Shown one piece after another: positions 49,515 through 61,132 of a DNA stretch of 64,000 bases. The stretch's first letter is position 1. Every line of letters starts with the position of its first letter. Below the pieces are notes generated by a model. It saw only the letters and a list, made by a program, of their open reading frames with translations, was not told where the DNA came from and made no database searches. The DNA lies in NCBI GenBank assembly GCA_947846985.1, contig CANTUZ010000003.1, forward strand, positions 59,282,096 through 59,346,095, read 5' to 3'. Source of the DNA: Fratercula arctica. Taxonomy: Eukaryota; Chordata; Aves; Charadriiformes; Alcidae. The position numbers and the translations under genes were made by a program.

Positions 49515-49557
49515 ACAAACTGATTCCAACATATTACAAACTGATTGCCAACATACT
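49515..49557 (+). repeat. Tandem duplication, 21-22 base unit
   Basis: ACAAACTGATTCCAACATAT at 49515 is followed directly by ACAAACTGATTGCCAACATA at 49536. The copies differ by an inserted G and one or two substitutions. Confidence 0.75.
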
Positions 49558-50340
49558 CAAGGATGGACTCTCTGCAGCTTTCCTTCTTGTACACTTGCTT
49601 ATACTTTTAGGCAGTGAAGTGAATGTACATTTGGGGATTGCTCTGCATGCTGCAATGGTTGTTCAGGGACAGAGGAGATACAGAGTCAGTCTGTGAGGTC
49701 CTGACATTTGCTGTCCCTTGCTTCGGAGGTAGGATATCAATCTGCAGTGTGAAACTCCTTCCTTCTCTCCAGGGAATTCCATTTCCATATACAAAGGCCA
49801 GCCAGAAATCCTAGTCTGGAAATCTGTAATTTGGGAATGAGAAAGAAATGGGGTTATGGCAAGTAGGAGACACAAAACTCTTTAAACCCTCTTTCACTAA
49901 TGTGCAGGGAGAAGTAATAGTAACCATATTTTCTTAGTGTAACCAAATCACGGAGCATCACATTGAGGAAAGAGAATAGGAACCTTTGAGGTTGCTTTGC
50001 TAGTACATCTCCATCCTCTGTAAAGCTCAGGGTCATGTGCTGATGAAATACAGCCTGGCTTTAAATGCGAACCCTGGTGATTTTTCACCCTCTTGACTCT
50101 CGACCAGGAGCTCAGGTCTCATTCAACCAGAAACTTGCTGCTGGTTACAGAGGGAGCAAGGCTGTGAATCAGGAGATCAGTTGCTCTTTTTAGTTTAGCA
50201 TTTTCTACCTTGATTACTATTAAATTAGATATCACAGTGGTAAAAACATCAAAGCCAAGATCACGTAGAAGGGAATAATAGTCTGAAAGATGTATAAAGG
50301 AGTAAAATGGTGCAAATGAGCAAAAGGAGTATTAAGTTAA

Positions 50341-50540
50341 CTATCAGGAAAAAAATCATTATAGTGAAGGTCTGTTCCCCTGACGGAAACCAGAAGAGCT
50401 GATGAGTTTGAGTAACTCAAAAGTGACCTGAACAAAACACTGTAAAATATACTACATAGATTTTTCTTATTTGGGTACAAGATGATCTAATACACTTTGG
50501 CCATTTCCTTTTTGATCTAATTTCTGGGATTCTATGATCA
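50341..50540 (+). mobile_element. Old CR1 LINE 3' fragment, plus strand
   Basis: The end reads AAGATGATCTAATACACTTT, GGCCATTTCC and then TTTCTGGGATTCTATGATCA. This follows the CR1 tail order (TAGATGATCTTTAAAGGTCC, CTTCCAACC, ATTCTGTGATTCTATGATTC). Upstream, TCAGGAAAAAAATCATTATA followed by GTGAAGGTC resembles the ORF2 end region (TTAGGAAAAATTTCTTCACC, GAAAGGGT). It is much more diverged than the other copies, so the 5' boundary is uncertain. It is noncoding. Confidence 0.5.
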
Positions 50541-53500
50541 CTTTTAAAAAAGGTCTTTTTCTTGCCTATCTCACTGCAAACTTTTCTTAAAGTTTTTGGC
50601 ACTTTTTACTACAAAGGGAGGCATTTGCAGAAATCCAACATGGCGGTATTTCAAAGACTCCAAACAGATTTTTCATGACCATGTCTTGCCATTGCTCCAT
50701 TGTAAAATTTCCAGAATACTTGATGGGAGTTTTGCATTAAAATTGTATGGTATTTAGATCTAGCTACTCTTTAGATGCCCAAGTCATATCCATACTCTAT
50801 TCCCAGAGTAGCCTTCTTCCAGTTCTTTAAAGCTACAATTTGGCTTTACAGGAAATAATAAACATGCCTACCGTACTGTAACTAAAATATTCAGACACAT
50901 GAATCTTTTTCTTGACTTCCTATAAAAATGTCATTTCTGGCTTTATTTTGTTTGTTCTGGTTTGACTATAATATAAACAAGAGTTTATTAAAGTGTTAGC
51001 TCTAAGTTGCAGCTCTTTCTTAAGACTGCAAGGTCTTAACAAAAAATACTATTGAAACTGCAGGGCAAAAACATGTATTAACAGAAAAATGAATAATGAG
51101 TCTGTTTTCATATGGATTTTTAAAAAAGTACAGCTTGTAGTTGAACTAAATGTACTATTTCTTCCACTGCAGCCAGGAAGCCCTCATAGACTTTTGACAG
51201 CGCCGCCAAAAAATTAATGCTTCAGCTGTTTAAAAGATATCAAAAGCTTGTTTGACAATTGTAATCTCTTCCAGGAATTTCCTTTCCCATTTTTCCCTCC
51301 CTATAAAAACTGATAACGAGGTCCTTGTATAGTAGAAACGGAAAGTCCGAGGTATGTTACAAAGGGTTGTGCATTCCTTCCAGCCTCACGAGATGAGGCA
51401 CGACATCTCCACGGCGGGCTAGGAAACGCAGGTACTCCATTGTATAAGTAGCATTTGCTTCAAGGATTAACTGCTTGCCAAGATAGCTCAGATTTAAATG
51501 TTTTCTAAGCCATTTTTGAGCTTTTATGTAAAGTGGGAGCCAACAGGAGAGCTGTTGGATGGCTGGGTAGGAACTCAAAGCAGTGACCAAGGAAAGACAA
51601 ATATGCTGCAGTGCCAGCATCAGTTGACACAGCAGAACTGAAGGCAAGGGAAAGCCACACCAGCCCGGCTTCCCTTGAATTTCTCTCCTCACTTCTACAC
51701 GCAACAAGATGTGACAAACTGAAGTGAGACGCAGCTTGAACTTTTGTTCTGAGGCGTATCGAAAAGGCACTGAAACATGGACTCAAAGGTCAGATTTGTT
51801 CCCTTTTCTGTAACAAATTCCCAGGACAGCTGTTAATACTACTCTGTCTTTTAAGGCTGATCTTTAATAGTATTCACTGATATGTAATAAGAAATATATA
51901 GCGTTACTGTAGCTGTGGTGAGGAGCGGTTTGTTCTTCTCTAATGATAGGAAGGAGATTCTGTGTGAGGAAGAGTGAGGTAATTAAAGAGGCTGCCAATA
52001 AAAAGCCACTGTGTTTGCAGAGGGTGCCCTTGCGTTCAGCAAATGCCAATTAGAGAAATGTCACTTTATGTGTATGATGGGTTATTACTGCACAAACGCT
52101 TGTACAATTACACGCCAGGTCAGAAGGACAAGTTACCTTCTCCTCACAGCCATCATTTTAAAGCAAACACAACTATCAGGCACACAAACATCAGGCGTTG
52201 CAGAAGGGGAACAGTAAAGTAATGAGTGTGTGAAAATGCAGGCTAAAGAGAAAAAGAGTCAATGTAACAAGCCTTGGCTTTGTGGGAGGTAATTTTTACC
52301 ATGTCTGCACTACATGGATTAGAAACATCATCTTTATATAATGGAGAAGTGAATGCTTCCTTCCACCACTTAAATATAGTTACTATTCTGTTATATTGTT
52401 CTGATGCTTGGAAATGGGAAGAGGATATACATTTCTTTGATACCTGCTTTGATACTGAAATGTTTGCAGTCCACATGCCATTGTAAACAAGTTTGTGTAC
52501 TTCCTTCTGTTGAGCTACCAGCGGTCTGGTACCATCACCATCTTCCTGATACACCCTGCTCTCAGCTCTTGTGTGCCTCTGACTGACTTCAGTAAATGGA
52601 ATAGAGGGCAGTTCTGCAAGTGACCTGGTGCAGGACACGGCCTTGGGTGTTTATTACTCACACCTGATTGTGGGTGTTCTACTTGGTATTTTATTTTGCC
52701 TGAAGCTTGATTAGAATCAAGTCTAAAGAGGCAGAAGGCTCCGTGGATGCTGTGGCCATCTCAGGTGTGTACAGGATAGCTGCGCTGCACGTGGATTCGT
52801 GAGTTTTGCTCTAAGGCTGTCAGGTTCGTCTTCCTTTCTGATGTGGTTGACGTCTGGGCTTGTGCTGGCTTCTCTCTGGGTCAGAAGAAAGAACACACTT
52901 CAGCAGGGACTGCGTTATCGTCGGTGGCCTGAACCTTTGTGCTCGCTTGACCTCATGCCTCTAGGAAGCTCAGCTGGCAAAGGTAGCACAGACCTTTGTG
53001 GCAGCACCCTCTGGGGTGCGCGGGCTGCCAGTGAGGTTGTCCTGCTCCCATATTTGCCAAGGTATTTTCATTGACATGCTCTTTTCACAGGTTTGAAATT
53101 GCTGTGGCTTTAAACTCCCAGCTTTCCCTAAAGAGGAAGCACTGCGCTCGCCCGAGGACCTGCTCGAACCCAGCATCTGCCGGGGCAGGACGGGGTGGCA
53201 GAAGTTAAATGGAGAGCGTTAGTTTGAAAAATTTTGTGAGGTCACCGTCCTTTTAAATTGGTTTACACAGATGGCTGTCTGGTTTGTTGCTTTGTCCTTG
53301 CTTAATAGTAACTGTTTATGGAAAAATGAATTGCTTTGCAGAAGGAGGTCCAAAAGCTCATGCTGTTGTTTCCCTCACTGGAGATCTTCATGTTATTATG
53401 GGCATACAAAGATTTGGCCTGAAACAGAGATTAATTATGAAGCGTGCAGTGAATAATTAACTGTTTGACTTGTTCCTAAGCTCTGTAGTCACCAGGTTAG

Positions 53501-54101
53501 AAATGATTTCCCAAACTGCAGGAGATAAGAGAAGGTTATTCCTGGTTTCACAATGTCCACATTGTTAGGGCTTTGTGCTGTGTGTGCTCTGACATCAGCT
53601 GATACCTACGCAAGTCGGGTCCAGCTTCTCATCCAAACCACTTCCTGGGGTTTTCTCGGGTAATGGCAGTGATTCAGAAGACACCACAGTGCCTCAGAAA
53701 GCCGTTTCTTACATGTCGCACCCAGACTGTGTGACCGGGAAGAAACGAGGTTCTTAGGAAATAGTTTTGATCTTAAAAATACCTACCTTTTTTTTGTTTG
53801 TTCTGCATTCAGATTTAGATGTGCGTTGCGTGGCTTCTGTCCTACTGACCCGTTCGTAGACTTGTGGAAGATGTAGGAACGTGATATACACCTATGCATG
53901 AGGCAGGAGCCTGAGACTAGCCTGCAGACAGGGACACTGATTTTGCATCCAGAGTTGCTCCTACCTGGCAAAAAACCCACCAAAAAATAGAGAGGATTAA
54001 TTTTTTTCAAAGGAAATCAAATCTAAATAACGGTACTCTGCATTTTTGCAGGACTGTCTACTTAAGAAGCTGAGAGTGAGTTAGAAACATTGATCGAAGC
54101 C
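50541..54101. other. Unique sequence, no gene seen
   Basis: A+T-rich with a GC-richer part at 52790-53200. A 137-codon minus frame at 51357-51770, overlapped by a 93-codon minus frame at 51505-51786, has no recognised domain. It contains several hydrophobic stretches but no clear membrane-protein layout. Confidence 0.5.
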
Positions 54102-54230
54102 TCTATTCTGTGAGGTGGGTATGTGTTTTTATTACTATTTTGAAAGAGCATAGAAAATTCAAACCATTTGTCTGAGCCCAGACACAGAGCTATTTAAGAG
54201 CCGTGAATAGAGTCCAGAAGTTTTCTGCCG
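54102..54230 (-). mobile_element. MIR-like SINE relic, minus strand
   Basis: Reads like a reversed MIR: CTGTGAGGTGGGTATG (MIR: TTGTGAGGTAGGTATT), ATTACTATTTTGAAAGAGCA, AACCATTTGTCTGAGCCCAG (MIR: AAGTGACTTGCCCAAGGTC), ACACAGAGCTATTTAAGAGC (MIR: ACACAGCTAGTAAGTGGCAG) and CGTGAATAGAGTCCAGAAGT (MIR: GGGATTCGAACCCAGGTCT). Block order and spacing fit well. It is highly diverged, so it is an old insertion. Confidence 0.52.
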
Positions 54231-57200
54231 CGGCACGTGTTCTGATCAATACTTGCAGATAAGGTCTTTTGACCTTCTCTGGAAGGAAGTGATGAGCTTT
54301 TGCATTCTGTCAGCATTTGAAGTGGCTCTTTTAATTTTCGGTTTCTGACTAATGGAATAAGTGACTCTCACAAATACTTTTGCTCCGCTGTCCTCCTGCT
54401 CTTGTTGTGTGGTGGCCTTGGATCGCAGTCTGGGGAGATAACAGTCTGTGATAGGGAGATAACAGTCAGTGGAAATCAAACGTGTCCGCTGGATCCAGGC
54501 CAAACATAAGCTGGGGTTCAGAAGTGTTCAGTGTGTTTCATTACTTTTTTTTTTTATTGAAGCGTTTTGTCACGGTCAGATGCACCAGCAGTCTTTTAAT
54601 AAATCCCCTTCCGTGTTGAGACTTGCAGCTCAGGTTCTCAGACCCATGAGGGCTGGATAATTTGAATAAGTCTGAGAAGTGAAACTGAACATTCGTAGGT
54701 GCAGCAACTACAGGCAGCAAAACTAGCGAATCCTTGTCATTTTGATAGCCTTTGTCATTACAAGATACTGCATGCAAAACTTTCAGCTCTGTTTGCCCTC
54801 TGCATGAGCAGCTCGGATGTGGACCCTCGGCACTTCTGTGCCCGGGGCCGGTTGCCCACCCCTGCTCGAGCGGCCCCATTCCCGGGGGACTTGTTTTGGG
54901 CAGTGGCCTGGAGAAACTTTCTCTTGAGTTCTTGGTTATTTGCACCAGTTTCCCTTTTGGCTTTGGGAGATAAACCCAGCGAGTGGGCTTCTGCCTCCTG
55001 CTTCACGCCGTCGGGATCCTGGACTTGCTGTGGAAAGAAATAAGTCAGGATTGGAATAAGCCTCTCAGAGATTTGGGTTTTTCTTTAAACTGGTGTTTGC
55101 CTTTAAAAGCCTTTTTTGAAAAAGTTACTCTGACAGTAAGTACCAGAATAGATATTGATAAAATATGAATTTATGCATGCCAGCATTTATCTCTCTTGTG
55201 TCTATTCACAAATACATACCGAAAATTGACTGTAGCTCCATATGACTCCCAATCTCTTCCCTCCCCCGTCTGTCAGCTTCTCCTTACCTGGATGAACAAA
55301 AGGCAGCAGAGTGCTGGGCCACGAGGTGCAGGTGGATGTAGCAGAAAAGTTAGATTCAAAATGTTTTTCTCTGGGACATCACTGTGGCTCCTTAAGTGCT
55401 TCTCAGTTCAGATGGAAAACGCATTAAAAATACGGTGCAGTTTGATGCCAGCCTTAGCTTCACACTCTACAAAAGGATTGAAAATACTCAGAGGGCGAGT
55501 TACCTGTGTGCAGATTTGCTTTCTGGGTGATAGAGGCTGTGCAAAAGCTTTTATTGCTTGAGAAGCTTTTCAGTGCACATTATGGCTATTAATTAAAACC
55601 ACTTATTTTTTAATCTGAAATTTACGCTTGGTTGAATTAGAGATGACAGGCCTGCTTGCAATCTGTTCCATAGGGCTGTAAGACAGTTCAGATACCTCCA
55701 CCCCGAGACCTTCCATTTTCTGAGCATAAGCACCATTTACTTTGCTCAGTTCTGAAGCACTGACGTTCAAAATCTATGATGAGATTTGTAATACGCCATT
55801 TGATTGAAATTATGCAAATCCACTGCTGTAGCAGAAAAGGCTGTAAGAACTTCAGGGGGAAAACGACCCGTTTCTTCTGCCTTAACGTGCCCCAGGGTGG
55901 GAGGTGCAGGTTTCCCATGTCGCTGCCGTGGACGGGGGGACGGCACAGCTTGCTGCCTCGCCGCCCCCGCTGCCCTGCCCCAAAACCAGTCGCTTCAACG
56001 CTTTGGTGTGAACCGACTCCTCGCAGCCTCCAAACTGGGAAAGTTCTGAGCCAGTATTAGGTGGTGTTGCCATTAATGAATGATTCCGTTAGTAGAGCGT
56101 TACCTCAGCTTCGGGGGCCGTGTGGGTGGGCAGTTTAGTGGTCGTCTTCTGTTGCTGATGCTCTGGTCGGGTGGTATGGGAGCTGAAACGGTCTCAGCTG
56201 ATTTGGAGGTTTCTTAGGAGGTTCCTTTCTGCTGCTGCCTTTAGAAACCAAACACGAGGCCACAGCTTTCTGTCCTGTGAGAGCACTAGGTTATACTGTC
56301 AAATTCAGAGCAGTTAGATCACGTCTTAAAGATATCTATCTAGGGGGATAAACAGGGAAGCAGCTCAGGAGGAACAGAAGACAAAACTGGTTGGAAGAAC
56401 ATTTGAACAGCAGAAGGTTCTGAAATACTATACTTCTGCTCTAAACTGGGACAAACCCTTGACAATGCTTACACGGTGAGATCTTATTTCAGAACATTTT
56501 AAATGTTGCTTCAGTTTTATTTTGCATAAAGGTATTTTGATGGCGTGAAGGTATTCCAGCTCATCTCGTATGGCTTGTTAAATTATGATTCACTGGGTAG
56601 CACAACAATACTGTTCAACTGTTAGTATTGAAGTATCTCGTTATAGCACAAGGCCTGTTACTTTTATTAATCTTCATCTAAACCAGGGGCAAAATTTCTA
56701 TTTTTTATGGAACTTTTCACTTCTATCAAATCAGTATGGCTTTCTTTCAGGAGACCCTTTCAGTATGAAAAGTTTGGATGAGTTACACAGTTTTACAATT
56801 TTGTTGAATTCTTACTATGCAGTTTCAGTTTTTAAAATGAGTGAAACATGCCTCCTTTTATTGTCTATAAACCCCATAAATCCCTAGAATTACATATTTA
56901 TGACTGCATAGGATTTCAGCACAGCTAGGGCTGACTTTTCATTTCTGTGAGAATGTTTACAATTGAATGGTCTCAGGAATAAAAATGCAGCTTTTTTTAC
57001 GTGTATGTTTTGTGAATATAGAACTTGCACACGCTCTGAGCCGTGAACCAAAAGCTTCAGATTTAGCCAGCAGAGAGGAAGGAATTTGTCTGCTCTACAG
57101 CAAAAGGAAGTATTTGCTGTGTTATTGTAGTACATGGCCTTTTGCCATCTTTGATAAGGTATTTAAGGGTTGTGCACCCAAAGTCTGCTGCCCTCTTGAC

Positions 57201-57254
57201 CCATCATCCATCACCGGCTGTAGAGGAGGTAGATGAGATGCAGCTCTGTAGGAG
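54231..57254. other. Unique sequence, no gene seen
   Basis: Contains a short tandem duplication (54433-54472) and GC-richer parts at 54820-54900 and 55860-56040. The second has about a dozen CpGs around the codon-like stretch overlapped by frames on both strands (55776-56060 plus, 55882-56073 minus). A+T-rich from 56280 to 57130. Confidence 0.5.
54433..54472 (+). repeat. Tandem duplication, 21-base unit
   Basis: GGGAGATAACAGTCTGTGAT at 54433 is followed at 54454 by GGGAGATAACAGTCAGTGG. The copies are nearly identical, so the duplication is recent relative to the surroundings. Confidence 0.85.
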
Positions 57255-57460
57255 AGCCATTGTTTCAGCCCGGCACAGCTCCTCCGAAAACGGAAGCCGC
57301 AGACAAAGCGGCTCCCCTGCGATTCACCGCGCCGCTCGGCCCCATGGCGTTTTCTCTTCTACCTAAGACCTCTCGTGTGCTGGCCGAGGTGGACAGACGC
57401 GCGAGGAAGCTGTGGGACTGATCTGCTTCCCACTCAGCTTCAGCGGGCATGAATGAGACG
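57255..57460. promoter_or_regulatory. Compact CpG-rich patch
   Basis: By eye about 19 CpGs lie in roughly 200 bases, including a dense ACCGCGCCGCTCGG block near 57327-57340 and ACGCGCGAGG near 57398-57407. Neighbouring sequence is CpG-poor. It ends just before a 21-base T tract. A 62-codon plus frame (57233-57421) crosses it and is unrecognised. It could be a small CpG island, an enhancer or a coding exon. I cannot separate these by eye. Confidence 0.3.
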
Positions 57461-57470
57461 AGCGTCTGGA

Positions 57471-57491
57471 TTTTTTTTTTTTTTTTTTTTT
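57471..57491. repeat. Poly(T) run, 21 bases
   Basis: Uninterrupted T run directly after the CpG-rich patch. Confidence 0.9.
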
Positions 57492-57659
57492 CCTGTATTA
57501 AAAAGGAAAACCAGAAGACAATTATCACAACACTTTGCCTTGGCGATATATTTAAATTTATTTCCCTTTTGACCATTCAACACTGTTGATAAATGATGCT
57601 TAAAACACTGGATTGCCCGTCATTTTTCTAGTGCGCTGTGAATTGCCCAGTCTTTCCCG

Positions 57660-57669
57660 CCCCCCCCCC
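57660..57669. repeat. Poly(C) run, 10 bases
   Basis: Short uninterrupted C run after TCTTTCCCG. Confidence 0.8.
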
Positions 57670-58699
57670 TCTGAAAGCAGTTCTGGTTACAGAGATGCCA
57701 GCATCCCCAGTAAGTATGCCAAGAATGTACAGTTATACTTTATACTGCTAAATTAACAGACAGGAATAGTCACACCAAACCAGATTCAGCTCCCAGATGG
57801 GAAAGTGTCTCCTCTAGCCCAAATTTTAATGACTTTTTTACATGAGAAAGTTTCACCAATATAGCATACAGTGTGACTTAAAACAAATGCTGTCGTCTCT
57901 CTGTGTTGGTGACAGGTAACTTGTAGAAAATAGTGATGATTTCTTTGTTTTCAATGACCAACCAGGGGCTGGAAATGTCTGGACGTTTAGGTAGGTTAAC
58001 TCTTCTCTTCATATCTTAAAGTAATTAAATATAAAAGGATTAATTTAGTTTTAGTTTATCAATTGTACTTTTCTGAGCACTGGTTTGAAGTGAAAACCAG
58101 GGTCTAATTTTTATCTGATTTGTTATATATGCAATTCTCTTAGCTTTGTGAATTCAGTTATAATTTACGTTCCTGTAAGTGACAGGGGAATAAGTCGTAG
58201 ATGGCATAACAACGGTATCAGAAGAGCTAACTTCGATTGTTGCAGTATGTGGTGCCGATGGTGTGAAATATTCTCAGAGAGACATTTCTGTCTCCTGAGT
58301 AGGAAGGGTCTGTTCTTGAGATGATGAAATCCGTGGTCTTTGATGATTTGCCTGGGCCAGCTGGAATACCCTGGGAGATTTTGGCCCCCCCCCGCAAATT
58401 TCAACAATGACTGTGTTATGATGAAACGAGGCAGTTTTACCATTTATTTAAAAGAAGGAAAAGGGTCTTCCTCTTTTTATGAACACTTTATCAAAGAGAT
58501 GTGAAAGTCCCTAGCCTGACTTCTCCTTGGAACCGCTTTAGGAAGCCGAGTGAGATATGCAAGTGCTAGAAGAAAAATTTAAAAGGGGTGTACATGGGCA
58601 TTTGGATAGGAATACACAATTCTCTGTGGTTGTGCCAGCCACTGTAAATACCATATCTCCCAGACATTGCAGGTGCTCAGACACTGGAGAAATGCTTTA

Positions 58700-58731
58700 G
58701 ATGGGATCACTTTGTGATGGGATCACTTTGT
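58700..58731 (+). repeat. Perfect 16-base tandem duplication
   Basis: GATGGGATCACTTTGT occurs twice with no gap (58700-58715 and 58716-58731) and no mismatch. It is a small, apparently recent duplication. Confidence 0.95.
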
Positions 58732-60921
58732 GCTGTTCTCCACAGTATTTCTAGTTTTCAGTGTGCTGTACTACTCTATTCCTGTTTATAAATCTTTTAA
58801 GTGTGCACATTAAAAATGTAATTAAATTGTCATTATAATTTATAGTACGCCTGAAGTCAATCATCTAATTAAACGGAAAGAGCAGAGAGGTAGTAGGTTC
58901 ATAAGCATTTATTAAGTACTACAGTATTAATTATGCAGGACTTTTGAACCAAGCAAAAGAGGAAAGAATGGAAACACCAGTCTAAAAAGGTTTTCCATTG
59001 CTGCCCTTCTCAATTTAATAATATGAGACACCCCCCCACCCCTAGTTGGCAGGACAACACTAATGCTTTCTATTTGTTAATTTTTAATGAAATTATGATT
59101 GAGGGTTTTTTTATGACAATCACTTGCAGCATTTTCCTGTAATATTTTTGAAAGAATTACGTGTCCCCGTGCAGGGGGCTATAAATAGGTGAGTCGAATT
59201 GGAAGATACATTTAGAGTTATGGCTTGAGGTGGATTGTGCAGGAACAGACTCTTGGCCATCACTCCTCAGCATCTCAGGTGGGGAGCGGAGCCTGTGCTG
59301 GTCCCAGAAAAAAGGCTTGCAGGGGGGCAGTGGAGGTGGGGGCTGAGCCCGAAAGAGGAGGCTCTGGAAGAGTGGTGGGGATGTGTAGGGGCACCATGGT
59401 CAGGAGAAGGTTTACTCTTTCTTTGCAGCCTTTCTCCCACCTCTAGCTGCAAACCCGTGTGGGTTGGTGGGAAGCGGAGGTCACCCCGCAGGGACCGGGG
59501 TAGGGGGGAGGCTCCGCAGGGCGGTGGGCTGTGGGTTGGAGCCTGAGAAATGGAAGTGCATTGTATTAGTGAGCTTGGGAAACGGGGCTGTCTTACCGTG
59601 TCTGGTTTGTAGGTGATGAGGATGGAGCAGAAGCCTTAAATTTAGTATTTCTTCTTTTTTCCTAGTTTGTTAGAAAAGAAAAACTGCTGATAACGCACTG
59701 AAATTGACTCACCTGCCTTCCATGTTGTTTCTGGGGGTCTCGTTTCAGCCTCGGTGGGCCTTACACATGAATGTTAGACATCAAAAGTTCTCTTTTAGAT
59801 AGCAGAGGAGTCTGATCCTGATGCCTGGGCCTCGAGCCCTGGCTGCGCTGAAGTAGCCCACGGGCTTTAGGGGAGCGAGCAAGCGAGCAGGCACACAGAC
59901 AGCGGCCAGCAGCATTTCAGAGGTCTGCGATCTTGCACTGATCCATCAGCCTGCAGCGAGCAGAGCCTCAGTGGTGCCTGGGGATACAAATGCAGCCAGT
60001 AGGCAAACAACTGCAATAAACCAGGATGAAGACCAGTCAGGGTTTTGAACAGAATTCAGTGTACACTTTGCAACTCAATCGAATGCTGATGGCAAGGGCC
60101 AAACTGAAATCCCAGGAAAGGAATGCCTTTGCTTTTTTCCTATAAGAACCTGTAGCAACAAAAGTCTCTCTCCCAGTTCACCAGCAGTGAGGCCTTTAAA
60201 AGACCCTTAGATCAGAGGTATTTAAAAAAAGATGGCCAAAACCCCTTCCATATGAATGGACAAGAAGGTATTAGAGACTTATCTATTTGTACTGTCATTG
60301 GTGTAACATATTTGGAACCTAATTGCACAGATATTTACCTTGGAATACATTAAATAGGAATTCATTGGCAATACATAATTACAACATCTAAAAGTTGGAC
60401 CTGACTTATCTGAAAACTGGAGAATCAGTTCAATAGCTCTTTTTTTCTGGAAGAAATTGAGATTATGTTATTGCAATATAAATCTCTGCTGAAGGCCGTT
60501 TCTTTACACAGTCTTTAATAGGCTGCACTGAAGGGGCAGCAAAAAACAACAAAAAAAGAAAAGCGAGAGTGAACAATCATGAAAAGTTACTGTGTATAGG
60601 TTTTTCATTTATGCAGAAAACATGGAATCTATTTGGCCGTGAGCACTGCAGTATTTTGTATCATCTTCTTTGGTTCAAGGATGCAGAGGGTTGTACGCTA
60701 AGGCCTGATCCAGCGATGCAGGTGGCAGCACCCTGTCTCCTTGTCCCACGCACCCGCTGAGACACGGGCCTGCATGCCTTGCTGGAGGGAGGCCTGGGAT
60801 TACCACCCTTAAACCAAGGAAATCGATAAGAGCTGTGCTACCGTTTCAAAAAGATGTAATTGGGATTCCCTTTACAACAAAGGCAATGTTTTACCTTGTA
60901 TGGAACATATCAAATTATTGA

Positions 60922-61132
60922 CAGCTCATCCTCTCAGAACTCATAATAACCCTATGATGAGCACAGTCATTATGCTTCAGGTTCCCACCGCAACAGCATT
61001 ATATAAGGAATGTAACTTGACAGTTTTCTGGGGAAAAACATAATAGAAACCTATATGTATATAGAAAAAAAGGTAGTGGCCTAACCAAGGTCTCAGATGG
61101 CATAATACATGTTGGGTTATATAACTCATTTT
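60922..61132 (-). mobile_element. MIR-like SINE relic, minus strand, interrupted
   Basis: The first block AACTCATAATAACCCTATGA followed by TGAGCACAGTCATTATG matches reversed MIR (CTCACAACAACCCTATGAGG, TAGGTACTATTATTAT). The second block, from about 61072, reads GTGGCCTAACCAAGGTCTCA, GATGGCATAATACATGTTGG and GTTATATAACTCA, against MIR AAGTGACTTGCCCAAGGTCA, CACAGCTAGTAAGTGGCAGA and GGGATTTGAACTCA. About 95 unmatched bases between the blocks suggest an insertion or local divergence. Confidence 0.45.

Larger units (their letters stand above)
45131..50340. other. Unique sequence, no gene seen
   Basis: The first 1.1 kb after the CpG patch is of intermediate GC and opens a 132-codon minus frame (45725-46123) of no known family. 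The remainder is A+T-rich. A T-rich tract and a small tandem duplication are listed separately. The 92-codon frame at 47965-48243 and the 111-codon minus frame at 49008-49343 were examined and not recognised. Confidence 0.5.
57492..60921. other. Unique sequence, no gene seen
   Basis: Holds C runs at 57660-57669 and about 58385-58393, a 16-base tandem duplication (58700-58731), an A/T-rich cluster of TAATTA-type sites (58811-58945) and a G-rich segment (59270-59540) with several GGG runs. Open frames in the G-rich part (59225-59446, 59235-59546 plus) overlap and are unrecognised. Confidence 0.5.

Noticed and set aside
51357..51770. 137-codon minus-strand frame with hydrophobic stretches
   Set aside because: No recognised family, an overlapping frame on the same strand, and a composition compatible with chance. 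It was kept only as a remark in the interval entry.
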